A stretch of DNA of 64,000 nucleotides from Acidimicrobiales bacterium MED-G01 (GTDB lineage Bacteria; Actinomycetota; Acidimicrobiia; Acidimicrobiales; Poriferisodalaceae): NCBI GenBank assembly GCA_002457435.1, contig NTLA01000002.1, positions 1-64,000 of the forward strand, read 5' to 3'. The position numbers and the translations under genes are program-made. Under the pieces are notes generated by a model that did no database searches, was not told the DNA's origin, and saw only the letters and a list, made by a program, of their open reading frames with translations. Shown here piece by piece: positions 61,660-64,000 of the stretch (position 1 is its first letter; the number at the start of each line of letters is the position of its first letter).

Positions 61660-63008
61660 GCTTCTAAACCTTCTTCTGCCCACCGTTCCCGTTCACGAAC
61701 TGAGGCGGCGTGAGCCCATAAACCCTCAGCCTGTGCTAGTCGGTCTACTGCATCTGCTACTGCATCAAATCCTGATTTCGAGACCTCAACAACATGCATC
61801 CGCTTTTGAAAATCATCGACAGTCAGCGCGCCGCTGAAACGAGCCGTACCTGCGGTTGGGAGAACATGCGAAGGCCCGGCGAGATAGTCGCCGATTGACG
61901 CCGGTCCCCAATTGCCTAAAAAGACGGCACCAGCGTTTCGGACCTCCCGGACGAGGTCCTGAGACCCGTCACACATAAGTTGGAGATGCTCAGGTGCAAT
62001 CTCATTAACAACGTCTACGGCTTCCTTCGGCGTGTTCACTAAACACAGATAACCGTCTTCAGTCAGGGTTTCCAATGTCTCGCTACGACGCGGTGATGAT
62101 TGGAGGATGTATCCCATCGCTTCTTGGACCTGCTCAGCGTAATTCTCATTCCAAGTCACCAACCAGGCGCGACCTCCCGGTCCATGTTCAGCTTGGAGTA
62201 TTAGATCAATAGCGGCCGAGGTGCTCGGGCAAGTTTCGTCACCCACAACGACTATCTCTGAAGGCCCAGCAAAGGCAGCAGCTATCCCTACCATTCCCGC
62301 CACTTCTTGTTTCGCCGTAGCTACCCAAATGTTTCCAGGACCTGCGATGACATCGACCGGTCTTATCGTTTCCGAGCCGTACGCCATGGCTGCAACGGCT
62401 TGCACACCCCCAATCTTGTAGACCTCGGTCACTCCGCACAAATAAGCCGCAGCGAGCACAACCTGCTCAATGTCACCCGACGGGTTTGGCGGAGTACATA
62501 AGACCAGTTCATCTACCCCAGCAGCTCTCGCCGGTAAGGCCGTCATAAGAACTGTGGATGGATAAACAGCACGTCCACCGGGGACGTAAAGACCAGCTCG
62601 CTCAACGGGTTGCGGCACACTTGTGACTTTTATGTCGTCTTGCGTTACTTCGTGAGATTGGCCGGCTTCTTGTTGGTGAAAGTGCAGAATACGATCGTGG
62701 GCCAACTCAAGAGCGTCTACCAGATCCGAACCCAAAGAACTCCAGGCTTCTTCAAGCTCTCTCTCCGAAACACGAGGCAGAACAACATCGACACTATCGA
62801 ACCTTTGCGTTAGCTCACGAATCGAGGCGTCTCCGCCTTCGCGGACCTCTGAAATAATTTGTCGCACTTCAGTAATTGGCGCCTGAGCACCCGAATCAGG
62901 GCGCGGGAGGTGAAGATCCAAAGGCCCTTCTCGGTCTCTAAGGTCAATGCGGCGAAGCACCCTACTGAGGGTACCGCTGACTGGGCGGTAGAAAGAAGTG
63001 GATATCAC
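61656..63008 (-). CDS. hisD: Histidinol dehydrogenase
   Basis: 450 residues. VPGGRAVYPSTVLMTALPA, GPGNIWVATAKQEVAG, QAEHGPGG (zinc/His) and APEHLQLM are typical. It oxidises histidinol to histidine, the last step. Its GTG start is 29 bases from the divergent small gene at 63038. The first gene of the his run; hisG and hisI/E are not in the window. Confidence 0.97.
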   Translation of the reverse strand: MISTSFYRPVSGTLSRVLRRIDLRDREGPLDLHLPRPDSGAQAPITEVRQIISEVREGGDASIRELTQRFDSVDVVLPRVSERELEEAWSSLGSDLVDALELAHDRILHFHQQEAGQSHEVTQDDIKVTSVPQPVERAGLYVPGGRAVYPSTVLMTALPARAAGVDELVLCTPPNPSGDIEQVVLAAAYLCGVTEVYKIGGVQAVAAMAYGSETIRPVDVIAGPGNIWVATAKQEVAGMVGIAAAFAGPSEIVVVGDETCPSTSAAIDLILQAEHGPGGRAWLVTWNENYAEQVQEAMGYILQSSPRRSETLETLTEDGYLCLVNTPKEAVDVVNEIAPEHLQLMCDGSQDLVREVRNAGAVFLGNWGPASIGDYLAGPSHVLPTAGTARFSGALTVDDFQKRMHVVEVSKSGFDAVADAVDRLAQAEGLWAHAASVRERERWAEEGLEA

Positions 63009-63025
63009 TCAACCACACCTGACGG

Positions 63026-63031
63026 TATTGT
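63026..63031 (+). promoter_or_regulatory. -10 box for the leaderless 65-residue gene
   Basis: TATTGT ends 6 bases before the ATG at 63038, and there is no Shine-Dalgarno sequence, so transcription probably starts at the A of the ATG. Confidence 0.4.
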
Positions 63032-63037
63032 TCTGTC

Positions 63038-63235
63038 ATGGTTTCTAGAGCGGAACTCTCATCACTCGAAACGGCAATCCGCGAGTTATGTGACCGAATT
63101 ACCAGCGCCGCCGACGAACTTATAGGCACCACCGAAGAAAACGTTGCTCTGGACTTATATGAAGTTGAACGTAGTTTGAGAACGGCCCAGCGTCGAATAT
63201 CTCGAGCCGCAGGAGGTCTACCAACTGAGCAGTAG
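63038..63235 (+). CDS. Small helical protein of unknown function
   Basis: 65 residues, nearly all helix by eye: SSLETAIRELCDRITSAADELI, then VALDLYEVERSLRTAQRRISRAAGGL. No known domain. It is divergent from hisD and convergent with the CitE-like gene. The TATTGT box at the leaderless distance and the good coding pattern support it as a real gene. Confidence 0.65.
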   Translation: MVSRAELSSLETAIRELCDRITSAADELIGTTEENVALDLYEVERSLRTAQRRISRAAGGLPTEQ

Positions 63236-63244
63236 AGCGTCTCA

Positions 63245-64000
63245 CTAGTCCAGTTCTGCCAAAATCTCGGACATTTCAACTATCTTTTTGGCTCGCGTCA
63301 AGTGCGGTACATCCACCATCTGTCCTTTAAAGCTGAACGCCATTAAGCCTTCAGCCTCCTTCGCAGCGAATAATTCCAGCAACTCCCGAGCTTCGCTTAC
63401 TTCTTCAGCGGATGGAGTGAATGATTCATTCACGATTTCAATCTGGTTCGGATGGATCGTTATTTTCCCTGTGTATCCCATAGCAGCTGATTGAAGGCAT
63501 TCACCTCGGAGGCCGTCAGCATCATTGAAGTCGACGAACACGGTGTCCAGAGGTTGTTTTTCCCAGGCAGTCGCCGCCAGCAAACACATCACCCGCGCAT
63601 GTTCAAAAATCGGCAAGTAGGTCCCATCGGGATTGCGATTGCCTCTCGATCCAATGGCAGCAGACAAGTCCTCGGCACCCCACGTGAGTGCGTCAACCCG
63701 TGGGTTCGCTGCAAGGTCCCCGATATTGAGAAAACCCTGTGGGGTCTCGGTACCCAAAATAAGGAGCTTTGTCGACCCATGGAGGTGGCCGTGAAGTTTT
63801 TCGTGTTCTCCAACTAGTTCATCTATCTGGGAGATCTCGTTGGCGTTGTTCACCTTGGGAATAAGGTATGAGTCGGGCGGATGGATCATTGTTTCTTCTA
63901 TATCTTGCTGGAACCATGGGCTACCGATCGGATTTACTCGCACCACTCTTTCCTGGCGTCCAAAATCAACTTCCTCAAGCCATTTAGCGACTGTCGTGCG
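63245..64000 (-). CDS. HpcH/HpaI aldolase or citrate lyase beta-like (CitE) protein, C-terminal part
   Basis: 252 residues are visible; the frame stays open to the window's right edge, so the N-terminus is missing. The family markers are RVNPIGSPW, the Mg-binding Glu in LGTETPQGFLN and Asp in WGAEDLSAAIG, and GKITIHPNQI near the end. Malyl-CoA, citramalyl-CoA or beta-methylmalyl-CoA lyase activity are all possible; sequence alone does not decide. Confidence 0.93.
   Translation of the reverse strand, partial: RTTVAKWLEEVDFGRQERVVRVNPIGSPWFQQDIEETMIHPPDSYLIPKVNNANEISQIDELVGEHEKLHGHLHGSTKLLILGTETPQGFLNIGDLAANPRVDALTWGAEDLSAAIGSRGNRNPDGTYLPIFEHARVMCLLAATAWEKQPLDTVFVDFNDADGLRGECLQSAAMGYTGKITIHPNQIEIVNESFTPSAEEVSEARELLELFAAKEAEGLMAFSFKGQMVDVPHLTRAKKIVEMSEILAELD

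Noticed and set aside
1-64000. CRISPR arrays, insertion sequences, prophage genes or integrase attachment sites
   Set aside because: No regular direct repeats, transposase, integrase or phage structural genes were seen; neither tRNA-Leu gene has an adjacent integrase.

Overview
The window looks like chromosome from an actinobacterium of the Acidimicrobiia type, probably an aquatic or marine lineage. The reasons are the mycothiol-dependent formaldehyde dehydrogenase, an F420/PPOX-type protein, an ANTAR response regulator, the DUF4193-like and GroES-like actinobacterial proteins, tRNAs with encoded CCA ends, and the actinobacterial gene order pdtaR - polA - rpsA - coaE - uvrB - uvrA - uvrC - rapZ - gap - pgk - tpiA - secG. 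Base composition looks close to balanced by eye, unlike high-GC soil actinobacteria. The taxonomic call is inference; no database search was possible.

Layout. 1-14 kb is accessory and catabolic: a carotenoid oxygenase (cut by the window edge), two Rieske oxygenase systems, a beta-propeller-like protein of unknown role, a Baeyer-Villiger-type monooxygenase, an orphan MttB-family methyltransferase, a large sulfatase, a metallo-beta-lactamase-fold hydrolase, a PPOX-fold protein and a zinc alcohol dehydrogenase. 14-38 kb is conserved housekeeping on the minus strand: tRNA-Leu, secG, the lower-glycolysis operon with a thioredoxin/UGSC-like fusion inserted, rapZ, uvrC/A/B, mscR, coaE, rpsA, polA and the ANTAR regulator. 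38-40 kb holds an O-methyltransferase, an SDR and a second tRNA-Leu. 40.4-44.8 kb is the plus-strand fatty-acid operon fabD-fabH-fabG-acpP-fabF. Facing it is a tightly packed minus-strand run (54.8 to 44.8 kb): GroES-like, trpEG, ygfZ, an ABM-family protein, trpC, trpF, trpB, trpA, a small Cys/His protein, a lipoprotein cytochrome c, a peroxiredoxin, a FabZ-type dehydratase and azlCD. 55-58 kb has a hydrolase, two small proteins and an acyl-CoA synthetase. 58-63 kb is hisD-C-B-H-A-F. The window ends in a CitE/HpcH-type lyase that runs off the right edge.

The most interesting signals are not ordinary genes. Two mRNA leaders carry unusual self-complementarity: the mscR leader (27016-27084) has two perfect 7-bp pairings in crossing, pseudoknot-like order around the ribosome binding site, and the fabD leader (40429-40535) has three mutually exclusive hairpins plus a 9-codon upstream ORF, an attenuator-like arrangement. 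The 347-base gap at 10185-10531 may hide a 26-residue membrane microprotein with its own -10 box and 5' hairpin. The rapZ-gap junction lacks yvcK and whiA, which normally sit there, and has a near-perfect 24-base palindrome instead. FabD carries a lipoyl-fold-like tail without the usual modified lysine. One tRNA-Leu has the rare bacterial anticodon AAG. Several genes appear to be leaderless, with a TANNNT box 6-7 bases before the start codon, which helps to choose their starts.
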